64,000 bases of DNA, from the NCBI RefSeq assembly GCF_964204645.1, contig NC_134029.1, positions 6,838,001 to 6,902,000 of the forward strand. Reading direction: 5' to 3'. Shown in pieces: positions 1 to 11,700 of this stretch. The DNA comes from Tubulanus polymorphus. Taxonomy: Eukaryota; Nemertea; Palaeonemertea; Tubulaniformes; Tubulanidae. Below the pieces are notes generated by a model that had not been told where the DNA came from, searched no databases, and was given only the letters and a program-made list of their open reading frames with translations. How positions within the stretch are numbered: position 1 is the stretch's first letter; every line of letters starts with the position of its first letter. The translations under genes and the position numbers were made by a program.

Positions 1-689
1 TATAACAGCAAAGCAGGGTTTTCTGACTCACCAAGCTGTTGTCACAATTTAGGGTATAAGAGAAAACCCTAATGAGGTAATTAGAGAAAACCCTAATGAT
101 GGGCTTTCTGTGATGGATCCAGGGAGTTTGATTGGTCATTCAAAAATGAAACAAAAGACCTGAATTTGTAAATGTTTAAACTTGTGACGTGATATTGTAA
201 ATGTACATATTTTGACTTTTAACTCCCACAATCAATGAAACCAAAAAGTTGAAATATCGACTGGTTTTCTTTATTATGGGACCATAATATTTCGTGCGAA
301 CTGCAGACGTTATTGTTTTATTTGAAATAAAGATGAATTTTCTGTGTTGTTCTAGTTGTGATTACAGACGCCAGTGGTTTCACACACTCAGCGCGTCACA
401 CGTGAATCCCACGGTTTCAGTTTCTTTGAGATAATTTTCTCAAAAAATATTCATTTATTGAGGCGAAAACCCAAATTGAGTGACGTTTTTCTTAGAAACT
501 GAGCTGAGGGTCCAGTTTCACAACCAATTGCATTCAAACACGTTTTATTTTGAAAAATGTCTGAAGCAACTGCAATATACTGGGCGAACTGGATTAAATA
601 CCGTACTCGCTATTTAGTGTGCGAAACTGCAGCATCTAAAACTGATTGAAACCTTCGCATCATGAACCAAATCCTATGGGTACGGTTTC
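1..689. other. No gene recognised; AT-rich spacer
   Basis: No exon with a recognisable protein frame, no tRNA and no clear transposon end is visible. A short direct duplication (gagaaaaccctaatgaggta and gagaaaaccctaatgatggg) lies at about 60-100. Confidence 0.5.
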
Positions 690-918
690 ATGGTGGCTGA
701 TTCGGCCATACTAGAAAAATTCTCTGTACGGCTAGAGCAAAAAAATGTTCGCATTGACCTGTTTTTGGTTTTTCTCGCGCGAGAATTCAAAAAGTTTGGT
801 TTTCCCGCGCGAGAGAACAAAAATTGGGCCAATGTAAAAAAAAGTTTGTCTATCCAGCCTGCCAAGCTTAAAACGGGCCAATGTGAACATTTTTTATCAT
901 TGCTCTAGCCGTACAGAA
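690..918. mobile_element. Inverted-repeat MITE-like element, one end only clear
   Basis: Two arms face each other: CTGTACGGCTAGAGCAA near 724-740 and TTGCTCTAGCCGTACAG near 899-915, with similar extensions inward (AATGTTCGCATTGACC against GGCCAATGTGAACATT). The left flank ATGGTGGCTGATTCGGCC (690-707) matches the terminal sequence of the intact element at 7240-7529, so both may belong to one family. The right-hand copy of that terminal sequence is not seen. Two GCGCGAGA-type palindromic pieces lie inside. The open frames here come from the symmetry and do not look like a gene. Confidence 0.55.
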
Positions 919-1794
919 AATGAACAAAACTGAGTGAATGAAAAAATCACAGTTGTACAAACTGGTTTGATGGGAAACAGTTTTATCTGATAATACATGT
1001 ATTGTATAACATCTATTCACGCGGCGTGGGATTCATTTAGCACGGTAATTCTAATCCTGGTGTGCTAGGGTCAAATCATGGGGAGGACATGGGAAAGGTC
1101 ATTATAGTTTGCTAGTCACATGCGATCTAATGAAATGCTGACAAGAAAATACTGCCCAACTTTTTGAGATATTATTTCCTATGAATTAGTTTCGGTTCGT
1201 TTCTCTTTAAGTTTTGATCAATTATATCAGTTTTTCGAAAAAACATGTGTCCACCATCTTCAAATCGTATCAAATCACCTCTATTTGATTTGACCAATCG
1301 ATTTGAATTTGATAAGCTTACTGTGTTAAATTCAAAAGTTAGACCAAATCAATTTTGATAATCATATGATGATTTGACGTATTCGCCTCTTATCCCGTCC
1401 CTCGGTACGAATCCCGATCAAAAATGATTCGAACTTCAAGCACCTTTGCTTGACAGTGCTTGCTCACCTGTGTGTGTAGCGCTTACTTTGACTTCAGGGG
1501 CGGATCTAGGATTTTCCAAGGGGGGGGTGTCCAAAGAAAGGGCACCGCGTACTCCGGATAACAGATCCCCTAAAATGTTTTCACACGGGTCAAGAGGTGA
1601 ATGAGGATAACAAATTATTGAAATATTGGTAGTTTTAGAATGAACCAATCAATTTAAAAAAGGCTGCCGTACATTTACTCAATTGTTGACAAGTTTCTTT
1701 CACTCTCACAAGGCATTCGGTCATTTCGTGCGTTGAAAAATTTGTTATATAAGCCCAAAAATTTTGGGGTGACAAGATAAAATCCCACTTTTTA

Positions 1795-2011
1795 GGCTAA
1801 AAAAAATTGATACCTTGTTTCTCCGCTCTGCTGAGCTTAAATGTTGACCCGGCCGGCCGCCTATCTACCCTATACATTACTTTTTTTTAAAATCGTGATC
1901 AATTTAACCATAACAGACCCGGCCGCTATGGGAACTGTTTATAAATTTTATCATATTTCACAAAAATGACCCGGCCGCTGCGGAGAAACAAGGTATCATT
2001 TTTGTTTAGCC
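1795..2011 (+). mobile_element. Harbinger-type MITE, copy 1 (CCCGGCCG family)
   Basis: The ends are GGCTAAAAAAAATTGATACC and the inverted ...GGTATCATTTTTGTTTAGCC, flanked on both sides by TTA (1792-1794 and 2012-2014). A 3-bp TWA duplication is characteristic of PIF/Harbinger elements. The interior holds three GACCCGGCCG boxes in otherwise AT-rich sequence. A second copy in inverted orientation lies at 43439-43657. The element is inserted inside the hAT-like sequence, so it is the younger of the two. Confidence 0.8.
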
Positions 2012-2072
2012 TTACCGATTAAAAGAATTTAAAAACAAGAATTTATTTATTCAATCAAAAATATATAAAAGA

Positions 2073-2110
2073 CACGACGTTTCGATTTCACCCTAGAGAT
2101 CATCGTCAGG
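2073..2110 (-). repeat. Ribozyme-like dispersed motif, copy A
   Basis: On the minus strand it reads CCTGACGATGATC, a loop, then ATCGAAACGTCGTG. This resembles a hammerhead core (CUGAUGA, helix II, GAAAC) with one base changed in the core and helix II arms GAT/ATC. Related copies are at 6001-6035, 15820-15857 and 33499-33534. The catalytic reading is inference, because the core carries an extra U before helix II in all copies. Confidence 0.4.
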
Positions 2111-2400
2111 TGACGATTTTATTATCCGTTCACCACGTTTGATTGTGGTTATCGATCTATTTGGGGTGACATTTTTGGGGGCACTTCAAATTTGAGGGGG
2201 CGGTCCGAACACCCGACATCACCCTAGATCCGCCTCTGTGATTTCGTCTTCCGATGATGTTTTTTAACATATCGACACAAGAAAGTTTGAATTGCATGTA
2301 AATAAAACCCTGGCAAGTGAAGAATCGGCGAGCGTGGCAGCGGCCTTGGGATGATGTGGAGCTGGTGTTTTTTCATTTCCGGGTTTTCGAAAACAAGTTA

Positions 2401-3761
2401 ATGATGAATGTTTATCTGTTTTTCGCTTGCCTCGCGGGTTTATTTATCGAAACGTTTCAAAAAGATGATTTTTCCAAGGTTGCCGATGTAGAAAATTCAG
2501 CGACGATTATCGTCAAACCCGGTGGAGTGACGCACACCGAGCAGAAAGAAGTGGTGAGAATTTCTTTGGTACTATGTAACGAAGAAAACCGTCGAAATCA
2601 TAGCCGGCATCAATGATTCACCATATACCTCTCGATTATTGTTTGTTCTAAGTGTAGAAAGTCTTATATGTTTTATTATTTTTAAGTGTGAACGGTAGTA
2701 GTTTGGTAGTAGCTGTGTTCTAATATGTTCATGCTAAATACATCAGTAATTCTGATGTTTATTTTTTGTAGGAAGGAGTAAAATGTTTTTTCACCTATAC
2801 AGCCCAAGGAGGAACTGGAGAAGTAAGATTCTTTCTTATCCTTAACCTGTTAGATTCTTTCTTATCCTTAATCTGTGTTAAAGCTCCAGTAGATGTGACT
2901 AATCCAGATCATTTGGGATGGAGCCCTCAAATTGACAGTTTAAGAAAATCTGGTTTACAAATAATCCTCATGCATCTTAAGTGTGCTAGAAATATTAGAT
3001 ATATGTCCAGCATAGTTTAAAACCTAATTTGCAATTATAGAGTTTTACTTATGAATAGAACATTTATCTTGAAACCTTAATATTCATTCATTGAATGTCC
3101 ACTGATTTTGATATTGCAGGAATGGACAATGACAATGACTCACAGCAACGATAAGAAATACTTTTCATGTGCGGTAGAAAGGCCGACGAAAACGTCTTAT
3201 TTATTTTTCATGAATTTCAAGCTGTCGATGGAGGGTGCAAAACTAAAAAATGTTCAAGCATTCGTAAGTATGGACTTCAGTATTAATCTGTAAAATCCCT
3301 TTTCAGCATTATATTTGGCTACTTTCAATATGAAAGATTTTGCAAATTTTCCATGACCCTATCCTTGTGCGTGTGTGTATTTTAAGCATTTAGAAATTTC
3401 AAACCCTTCTTCAGGTGGCATAGATACATTTTTTCGTATACCTCATATTGCAGGGTAATTCGAATGCACCCTTACAACCAGGGGAATACAGTTTAGATAA
3501 AAAAGAAAATCATAGTAAGTAAGAGCCTATTGCAAACTAATAATACCAAAAATTAGTAAATGTTAGGTAGAATATCACATCATATTTCTAATCCACATTT
3601 TCTCATCCTAAACTGTGGTCATCTAAACAAACTTCAGAAAAGATGTGTGCTTTTGTATTTTAGTCATGAATGCCGATGAATTCAAATCACAATTAGCACA
3701 CATACGAGTGGAGGCTAAAAGGTCTAAGAAAGCAGCAGCGAAAACTAAAAAAGAGCTATAA
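2401..3761 (+). CDS. MYDGF: Myeloid-derived growth factor (MYDGF/UPF0556 family)
   Basis: Secreted or ER-lumenal protein of the MYDGF family, in mammals a paracrine factor in heart repair. Five exons: 2401-2553, 2772-2822, 3120-3263, 3454-3514, 3664-3761, giving 168 residues (human 173). All junctions are GT-AG and keep the frame. The start at 2401 gives a short hydrophobic signal peptide (MMNVYLFFACLAGLF); an in-frame ATG at 2317 would bury it. Family landmarks are VKPGGVTHT, CFFTYTAQGGTGEEW and YFSCAVERPTKTSYLFF, the last two holding the conserved cysteine pair. The C terminus KKEL is a KDEL-like retrieval signal, comparable to RTEL in human. The 3' UTR probably runs to the AATAAA at 4992 and contains a short MITE (4466-4575). 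Identification is by recognition of the family, not by a search. Confidence 0.93.
2826..2877 (+). repeat. Two tandem 26-bp units in MYDGF intron 2
   Basis: AGATTCTTTCTTATCCTTAA plus CCTGTT is followed directly by the same unit with two changes. The first unit starts within the intron donor region, three bases into the intron. Confidence 0.85.
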
Positions 3762-3894
3762 AAATGGCCAATTTCACGTCTCCATCCATCCAGTGCAACA
3801 GTAAACTACGGATATATCATACCTGCAAGATAACTACTGATTAATAGATTCTAGATTATGTCTTGACTACTAAGCTTATTTCACACAGGCACGT

Positions 3895-3920
3895 CATACA
3901 TACTTATATAAGTATGTATG
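3895..3920. repeat. Perfect 26-bp palindrome in the MYDGF 3' UTR
   Basis: CATACATACTTAT followed directly by ATAAGTATGTATG. It is perfectly self-complementary with no loop. It could form a cruciform or an RNA hairpin; no function is known. Confidence 0.8.
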
Positions 3921-4465
3921 TAAGTGTAAATAAGTAAATTATCTCCTTCATTATTTGTGTACATGTACAATGTTTAAGAGATAACTGCAGAAGAAAAGAA
4001 GTTGAAAATATTTCGAGAATTTTGAAAAATTGATTGCCCCAGTGGTAAAGTAAAGCTGCGCATTTTTCTCAGGCAATAACAAATATCCGTAGTTTATTGC
4101 ATTTCTCACTTAAAACCTTTTTACAACGATGTTTATTTTCTATATTTCTTTCAACAAAAGGTGTTTATGTTCATGTTCTTTGTCATGTATCTCTTGCTTC
4201 TAAAGTCTCATATGGATGTGGAAATTATTTTCGATCAGAAAATTTTTTTACTTTTTACTATATATCTCAAAACCTGTAGATTCCAAAACTATACTGAAGT
4301 CATTTAAGATGAACTAATGCAACAGATAAGATTATGGTATTTTATTTTTTTTTTAATGGGTGCGAAAATTGTGGGATAATTGATTCTTAGTAAACTGTTT
4401 ATTAGCTTGCGTGATAAAATCATGATCGAACGGTCTTACCCTAAAGAACCAAGGTGTAATCATGT

Positions 4466-4575
4466 GGACCCAGTCCCACAGTTGTGAGTTAACTTTGAGT
4501 AAGTAGTGCAAAGTTCATTTTCAATGTCTTTACTCTTAAGTCAAATCTTAACACAAAACTGTGGAACTGGGTCCT
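4466..4575. mobile_element. Short inverted-repeat MITE, ACTGTGGAACTGGG family, copy 1
   Basis: The left arm GGACCCAGTCCCACAGTTGT and the right arm ACAAAACTGTGGAACTGGGTCC are inverted copies about 55 bp apart. Related elements occur at 50826-50917 and, more weakly, 62917-63027. There is no coding capacity. Confidence 0.65.
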
Positions 4576-4991
4576 GGAGTATTCTTATTTATGAAATACG
4601 CAATATGCTTGTAATATTTCAATCAGAATTGTATTCAATGGTATCGCAGTGTTATAGCCTCATTATTAAGATTAAACATACATATATAACTCTGAAAACG
4701 ATTTTTCCTCAAATCCGAAAATTTCGACGTACCAAATATTTTCACCTAAATTTTGGAAATTTGAACTATCGCTGGGTCAATGAACAGACCATATGTTAAT
4801 AGTTAACGATATTTGACTGTAAGACTTATGTTTGTTTTAATATTGTAAAATCGTGGATTCTTCAAAACGATGTTCTGAAGTTAAAAGTAACAACTGTAAT
4901 ATGCAAATTATATGTATTGATTGATACATATTATATAGATATTTATTCTATGATTTGTTTTTTGAGGTATTTCAATAACTTCAATATTTGC

Positions 4992-4997
4992 AAATAA
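4992..4997 (+). terminator. Probable MYDGF polyadenylation signal
   Basis: AATAAA, with a second AATAAA about 24 bases downstream (5016-5021). It is the first good pair after the MYDGF stop, implying a 3' UTR of about 1.25 kb. Confidence 0.45.
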
Positions 4998-5021
4998 AAT
5001 CTAATATCTCTTCCTAATAAA

Positions 5022-5847
5022 ATGGATTTGTTGTCTTCTTTGAACGGAGCCTTTTGATAGACGGATTTAATAGGCTTCCCCATGGAACGAAATTCTCCCG
5101 AATTTCCGTGAAGTGAGAAATATACTGTGAAATATTAAATTTTCGATTTGAATTTGGACGGGACAAATTATTGTCCTTAACGCGGTCGGGTCTGAGGAAT
5201 ATAAGAATTCGGATCTAACCCGATGTAATTAAAACGTAATTAGTTCTCGGCCAGTTGTCATACACATTGCAAAGTTTAGTACACTTTCTGAAAAGACCAA
5301 ACGCGCGCAACACCGATCACTCGAATCACGTATTTAGATACATTTCATGTATGTTATTATTGGTTCTTTCTTTTCGCGCGCGGCTAAACTGTGCGCAAAT
5401 AGCCAGCGGACACGCAACTAAAAATATTTAGCATTTTGTAAAGAAAATGTTGACGCGGCCGAAGACAGGTTTTATTCTTAATCACTGGTACTTGGAGAAG
5501 GTTTAAGCGTTGAAAATCTGATCGCAAAAAATTCATACGGTAGGTTCTCCTTTGAAATATCTAATCCGTTTGTTTAACTAATAAATACCCAAATACGCCA
5601 TACTAACATCGTTTTGTTGGATAATCCGATTTGAAATAAACCGAACAACTCGAGGCAAAATAGTCGGAAACACGAAAATCAATAGTATATAGATGAGACT
5701 AGATTCAACTAGAAATGAACAATTTTTTTTTACTCGAGGCAAGATTTAATGTAATTTGTTTTATTTTTTTAAGTTAAGCAGTGCCTGGGGGCTTATACTA
5801 TCAGTATACATGAGTTGAGAAGATACACAATATCCATGTAAGATGAC
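5022..5847. other. Intergenic, no gene recognised
   Basis: Spacer between MYDGF and the INF2 locus. It has some CpG-bearing stretches (for example around 5300-5460) that could be upstream promoter or non-coding first exon of INF2, but I see no specific signal. Confidence 0.4.
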
Positions 5848-6106
5848 TAACGAGAGAAATCCCGCGATAGATTCAGCCAAAAAATGAACAGTCATCATCA
5901 GGCGAACTGAGAACAGAATGAAATAACAGAATATTCAGAGAATCAGAAAAAAAGGATTAAAGATTCAAGGATTAAGATTAAAATAATTTAACAACAAAAA
6001 CATGATGATGGCTGATAACTAGCCGAAACGTTGCTCGAAATATAAATCATTTTACCATAGAACTTGACCTTTTTTGGCTGAATCTACTGTAAGATTTCTC
6101 TCGTTA
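5848..6106 (+). mobile_element. Inverted-repeat element carrying ribozyme-like motif
   Basis: The left end TAACGAGAGAAATC...GATTCAGCCAAAAAA (from 5848) is inverted at the right as TTTTTTGGCTGAATC...GATTTCTCTCGTTA (to 6106). The ribozyme-like motif sits at 6001-6035, and an inverted core fragment (CATCATCAGG) lies near 5893-5902. A degenerate relative of the 3' half lies at 58627-58727 on the minus strand. No target duplication is obvious and there is no protein. Confidence 0.65.
6001..6035 (+). repeat. Ribozyme-like dispersed motif, copy B (best helix II)
   Basis: CATGATGAT, then GGCT, loop GATAACT, AGCC, then GAAACGTTGC. The GGCT/AGCC arms pair perfectly. The layout follows the hammerhead order core-helix II-GAAAC, with a degenerate first base and one extra U. 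Penelope-like retroelements are known to carry hammerhead motifs, so derivation from such an element is plausible but not shown here. Confidence 0.45.
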
Positions 6107-6624
6107 CTACTATCACAAAAAATTCATAAAGTTTATGAATTTTCGCTATTACTGAATTACATACACAGATTCAGCTTTAGATTTCGTGCGTTCTGAACGT
6201 GCGTCCATAAAAATGATTTCTTTTAATCACCTTAGTTTTGGAGTTTCGATGAGCTATTCGGCATGCTTCGTTGATTAGGACACGCGACTCAACAATCAAA
6301 TGTTTCATTTTATTATTGCCATCGTCTTTAAACGTGCGCGGATAATTGCCATCATAAACGGATTAAGTTCAGTAAAGTATATTTCTTTGATAAAGGCCGA
6401 GTTCAAAATTTCAAATGGATCGTAATATGGCCTCTCTTACGCCCCAACCTTCCTAAACATGCATTAGAAATTACAATTTAGTATGTTTTAGGCTATGTTA
6501 GCATTATTTATATAAAAATAGCAGAAAGGGCATCGCATCGTGGGTATCCCCACGAATTGTTTATAAGGACGTGCATGAACGCTAATCGCGCCTAGGCGTT
6601 AACCGGTATAGTGAGTCGTTATAC

Positions 6625-6673
6625 TGTTCATCCAAGTAAACTTAATTTGAAATTAAGTCTAGTTGGATGAACA
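6625..6673. repeat. Imperfect 49-bp hairpin
   Basis: TGTTCATCCAA and TTGGATGAACA pair at the base, and ACTTAATTT pairs with AAATTAAGT at the tip, separated by a small internal loop. The terminal loop is about one base, too small for a typical pre-miRNA. Confidence 0.65.
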
Positions 6674-7014
6674 TTGTTACGAATAAAGTAATACCGTTTC
6701 AACCTGCCAACTTTCATTCTGATTTGATTATACGTATATAATCAGTCACATGCGCCATATCGATGTGTCGTAATTCGCGCAGTGGATTGAGCGACAAATA
6801 TCAAATTTTTAGCGTTAAATCTTTTGCTATCATCTGCTGAAGTAGAATTCTCACGAGGCGGTTACTGTTTAGCCGATAAGCTACCGTATGCCGGACTTTC
6901 TTAACGTTGTGGAGCTAATTAGCGCGAATGCGTCGGAAACGAATGTCAGACAAATGCATGTGTGTCACTAAATTACGCTGATCGGTGAAACGTCGTAAGC
7001 AGCCGCGGTGGTCG

Positions 7015-7160
<146 letters not shown>

Positions 7161-7239
7161 ACGGAAAAATTCGCGAGATACTGTTGTTGTTTTTTTTCAA
7201 TCACTTTGATTATATGATTTTACTAGCAGGTGAGAATAT

Positions 7240-7529
7240 TATGGTGGCAGATTCAGGTCATAACGTAAAGTTCCTCATATGCAAATGAGGGTGCTAGAAC
7301 GCCAGAAACGAAAAAACGTCGTATCTTCTTCAAAAATCTTTCGTTTTGGCGAAAATTCGACGTTTTTCATTTTTTTTCTGGCGAAGTCACCAAAAAAAAA
7401 ATTCTGGTTTGGTGGGGCGCTAAAAATGATTTTTAGAAAACTTTCGACGTTTTCCTTTTCGTTTTGGTGTTCTGGTGTCCTCATTTGCATATCAGAAATT
7501 TTACCTTAGGCCCCGAATCAGCCACCATA
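7240..7529. mobile_element. Intact 290-bp MITE with 6-bp target duplication
   Basis: Ends TATGGTGGCAGATTC and GAATCAGCCACCATA are inverted copies. Identical GAATAT lies immediately outside each end (7234-7239 and 7530-7535), which reads as a target-site duplication. The arms remain similar well into the element (CTCATATGCAAATGAGG against CCTCATTTGCATATCAG), so it is nearly one long hairpin. Frames on both strands translate to related peptides because of this symmetry. The terminal sequence recurs at 690. Confidence 0.8.
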
Positions 7530-8709
7530 GAATATACGTATACCTGTCCAGCAAATATTTCACGTTCGTTAATTTAGTTTTATTTCCTAATTCAGTTATC
7601 CGTTCATGACGGATCATCAAATTCACCTGTCATCGATTTTTTTAAGTTCTTTTTTTTCAATCATTCGTCGTTCGTTCGAACGGATTATTGCACATGTCAT
7701 TTTGCATTACCTCTGGTAAATACAGCCCGGTTTTATATCCATAATTCTCTAATTAACAGCGCGCTGAAAAGGTATAATGAAAATCTTTGATGCCGTATTG
7801 AATGAAGGAAATCGGAGACGTTTTGTACGAGAAAGAAGTTGACGTATTCAGGCCACAACACATATGCGGTTAGTCGGTACGACTTCGAATATACATATAT
7901 TTCTCTTCGGCGACATTCGATCGGCTTGAATCGATTAAATACACCGAGATCCTTTGTCGATTTTGTTTTAAAGCAATACAAACGGAAAAACTCAATAAAT
8001 ATTTATTTCTTTATTATGAAAGCACAAAATCCTATACATATGCATATAGTTAAGTGGCCCGACCATACGGGAGCCAGCAAATGACATTGCGCAGTACTTA
8101 TTTCATAATAGTCAACGTTCATACCTATATACAGATTGTATTATAGTTATTCGATAGAATTCGTTCGCGCACTTGACTTTTATAATTGAATAGGTGGTTG
8201 GGACATGTAAAAAGATACCATTTGTAAAATATTTGTGGATTTGGAATGCTATACTTGTGGTAAGTTGAGCTAGTATTTGCTTTTAAAAACATTGTCTATA
8301 TCCATTGCCTTTAGAGTCGTTATTCGGAGCCATTTGAAATCAATTTATGTGTTTGCAGAAAGATTATCTTTTCTTTTTTTACGAATCACATTTAGTCGGC
8401 CAAATATTTGATATTTGTACATCTCGTCGCTTAGCTCTGCAATTATTTGAAACCCATTTTAGAAACGAATTAGGTGCATTCTCTCAAGTCCGAACAGTTC
8501 GTAATAAAACTAAATGTTTGTAGCCACATTTTACAACAAGAAGATTTTTTGCTTTGCAAAACTTGCCGCCCGACCATGATCTATTTTCTCATATTATTCA
8601 GAAACATATTTCGATGCAATTCAAACTTGGGGAACCTGTGGTTTTATTCTTCAGTTGTTGTTAAGAGAAAGTCAGTCAATGAAACTTCAGGTAGCACGAA
8701 CAAGTAGAA

Positions 8710-11700
8710 ATGGAAAGACAATTGGAATGTCGAACCTCTTCACAAGATAGCGACGCTTTGTCACCGACCGAAAATCTATCAGGCGCTCAAAAGTGGTCTT
8801 CCCTTGTGCGAAAAATAATCCTGGGCCGAAACGACTCATCGTTGTCGTCGTCGTTGCCAGATGTCGCTTCCAACCGTACAACGCAAGAAGGTTCAGCGGT
8901 TAGTTTTATTAAGCTATTCATTAGTAGACTACGACAGCCCACGATTAGCACGTTCGCCCATTTCAAGAGAAGGTTGCGTTCACAAACGAATAAGTCCGAA
9001 TGGGTTCGTGAGTTCATCGAAAGGAATGGAGTAACCGAACTGATCGAAAGTCTTGCACGACTATGCCATCATAAAAAGGGATATCATATTTCGGATACTT
9101 TGCTTTTATTGGAGTGCGTGGCATGTTTGAAATCGGTCATGAATTCGCAAGTTGGACTCGACTACATCATTGAAAACAAGGAATTTACGAGAAAATTGGC
9201 CCAAGGTAAGGAATAGGTATCAGGATTAAATTGCAAAAAAACTTGGTATCAAGTTCATTTTATTTTACTTTCATTGCGTCATAAATGAAAAATATGATAG
9301 TATATATTTGCAGATTTCATAATTCTTCAGAAAGCGTTGCATTTTATACGACATCAAAAAATTAACTCACTTTGAATATTGTGGCTAATCTGTCCGATGA
9401 CTCATTGAGTATTTATGCGCCAATTTATGAATTCTATTGTCGTTCTTTGTACCAGAAGTATAAGAAACATGTGCGCAATACACATCAAACCGGCCCGTCG
9501 GATCTTTTGGGTAACATTGTCGTCTGAGACTTATAGAACCAACGACCACTAATGAACTAAAATGCGGTTAATACTTTTTTTTTTATAACGTCAACTATGT
9601 CATATCTGATTGATCACCAACCGTTTTTCTTCATATTAGAGTATGCTTTTATCGCGGTGATTGAAGAAATCTAGGTATATGGAATGTTTTTGATCGCAAA
9701 TAGATGCGTCTTCCTGGCGTTTAGAGAATGCGGACTAGAAATCAATAGCGTATATAACGTATCGACAGATTGATGTTAGATTATGAAATAGAAACATTCG
9801 GTTGATTCAATTATAGGCCGAGTACATACCTTCGAAAGGTAACTAACTTGTTTGTTACAAAGCCTGCGGAAATAGAGCCCATTTCCACCATGTGTGGCAA
9901 AGAATTATGAAGAGCGTCGCGTTGCCTCGGTCAAAGACCTTGGCAAATACGATGTCGTCATTTGATACGGCAGCAAGTCTTTAGGTCAAATTAGACACAA
10001 AAGATACATATAAGGCGAAAATTAGAAAAATAAAAGACCACTCTTAGTTGAGGGGTTCTTGTTCTGAGTAGATAGCTTATAATCGAAACTTTTTGTTGTG
10101 GGCACCTCCCCTTGCACCAAAATCGAATTCATTATACAAATCTGTGTCGGTCCTCTTAGGCTTCACGCATCTCGATAATTTCGCCTGTTGAAAATAGTAA
10201 CTCACTGCGGGCCACCAACCTCATGAAAAGGACATGTATAAAAACTCGTTTATGACCGATGATTTGATTATGTAGAAGCGAGGTATCGTTCAAGTGTTTC
10301 GGTGTAGTGTATTAAAGCAAAAATCTCGATAATTAAATGTTTCCTTTTAACCTATTAGCAGATCTATAATGTCCGGATGGTCGACCATCCATGTGTCACT
10401 TGTATAAATTCGTATATGTAATTTGGCATGTTCTACTTCCAATTATTCCACACTAATCTATTGCAGTTTCATTTGTATACATGCATTTATTTCAACGATT
10501 CTGGCAGAAATCGGTTAAAAAGTGAATTATATCATGTGCTGACCTTTCGGACATTCGAACGAAGCTATTTTCTTTATTCCGTGGCGTATTATCTGCGTAT
10601 TTTTCGTTAAAACCGTTCAATTTCCCCGATTTTTGCGGATGGACAAGATTGAAATATAGGAATTATTTTTTCAAGCTAGTAATAACAACCCGATTTGTGG
10701 TATAGGTGATAAAGGCAACATCATTGTCGGCAACTTTCCCGAGTTGATTAGGTTCGTGTGACGGGTGCCACATGTGATCGGCTGTTGTTGTCGTACACGG
10801 GGCTGATGGTTTTGCGCGATTGTCTTTTACACGCATCGGTAACGCGTATGATTGTCGCCTTACGTAATTCTCGTATATAGTTCCAAATCGTGAACAGTTA
10901 AATAAAATCCCATTGTCGTAGTAATAAGCTCTTCATTTATATTTAATATCAGACGCACGCGCGCGATTCACTAAAATCACCAGGAGCCTTCCATAATATT
11001 GGATAAAGTTTTACGCTACTGTATTTCGCTAATTAGCTGATACTTAAATATTATATTATCATTATCGTTATTATCAACAAACTTGTCTTTTTCACGCGCA
11101 TTTTAATGAAAATGAACATGCATACAGCCCCTCGATTTGGCATATTTCCAGCTGGTGCATTCCCACGGACCGCTACACACACAACGCATACTTGGGTCAG
11201 CTTTTTAGCGTCTCCTTACGAAGAATATCAACGAGCATTTTGAATTCTTAGCCCTAGGGCAACATACCCATATCTCGCATTTTTTCTTCCAACAAACTGG
11301 AAGTAATTCGGTGAGAAACTTGGTTATTCAATTTCGCAATTACATAATATTCGCCTTGTATGTATAAACACTTGTGATATTTGCGCGTACAAATAGAGGA
11401 GGCAAACATTAATGGAAACCATTATTTTTCCAAATATCCAAATATATTTATATATTCTAATGCACAGCGTAGGAGATTTGCAAATGACTAATTCTGGTCA
11501 CCATCCTTTGTCTAGACGGCTGCTACGCAATGTACATACACCGACGGTATTTTTTATCGTCTGCGGATTCCAAGTCCCGCCGTTTCGACATTACGATCTG
11601 TCGGTAATGGACGCGCTAATACAGCGACCATGATTAAACTGGACAGACGATACACCCATGTATGTATATCAGAATTTAGTCTGAATACCAGTCGTTGTTA

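Larger units (their letters stand above)
1495..2238. mobile_element. hAT-like non-autonomous DNA transposon with nested insertions
   Basis: The left end CAGGGGCGGATCTAGGATTT and the right end CCTAGATCCGCCTCTG are inverted copies. This terminal form (CAGNGGCGGATC) and the G-rich/C-rich inner blocks are typical of hAT elements in animals. No 8-bp target duplication is conserved (flanks tttgactt and tgatttcg), so the element is old or the ends are slightly misplaced. No transposase frame is present. It carries a nested 217-bp MITE (1795-2011) and a ribozyme-like motif (2073-2110). Confidence 0.6.

Noticed and set aside
6001-6035. Calling a bona fide hammerhead ribozyme
   Set aside because: The core has an extra U before helix II and degenerate bases, and helices I and III and the cleavage site could not be drawn. 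It is kept as ribozyme-like only.
7275-7509. Pair of related peptides on opposite strands (71 and 76 codons)
   Set aside because: The element at 7240-7529 is almost one inverted repeat, so both strands translate alike. It is not a gene.
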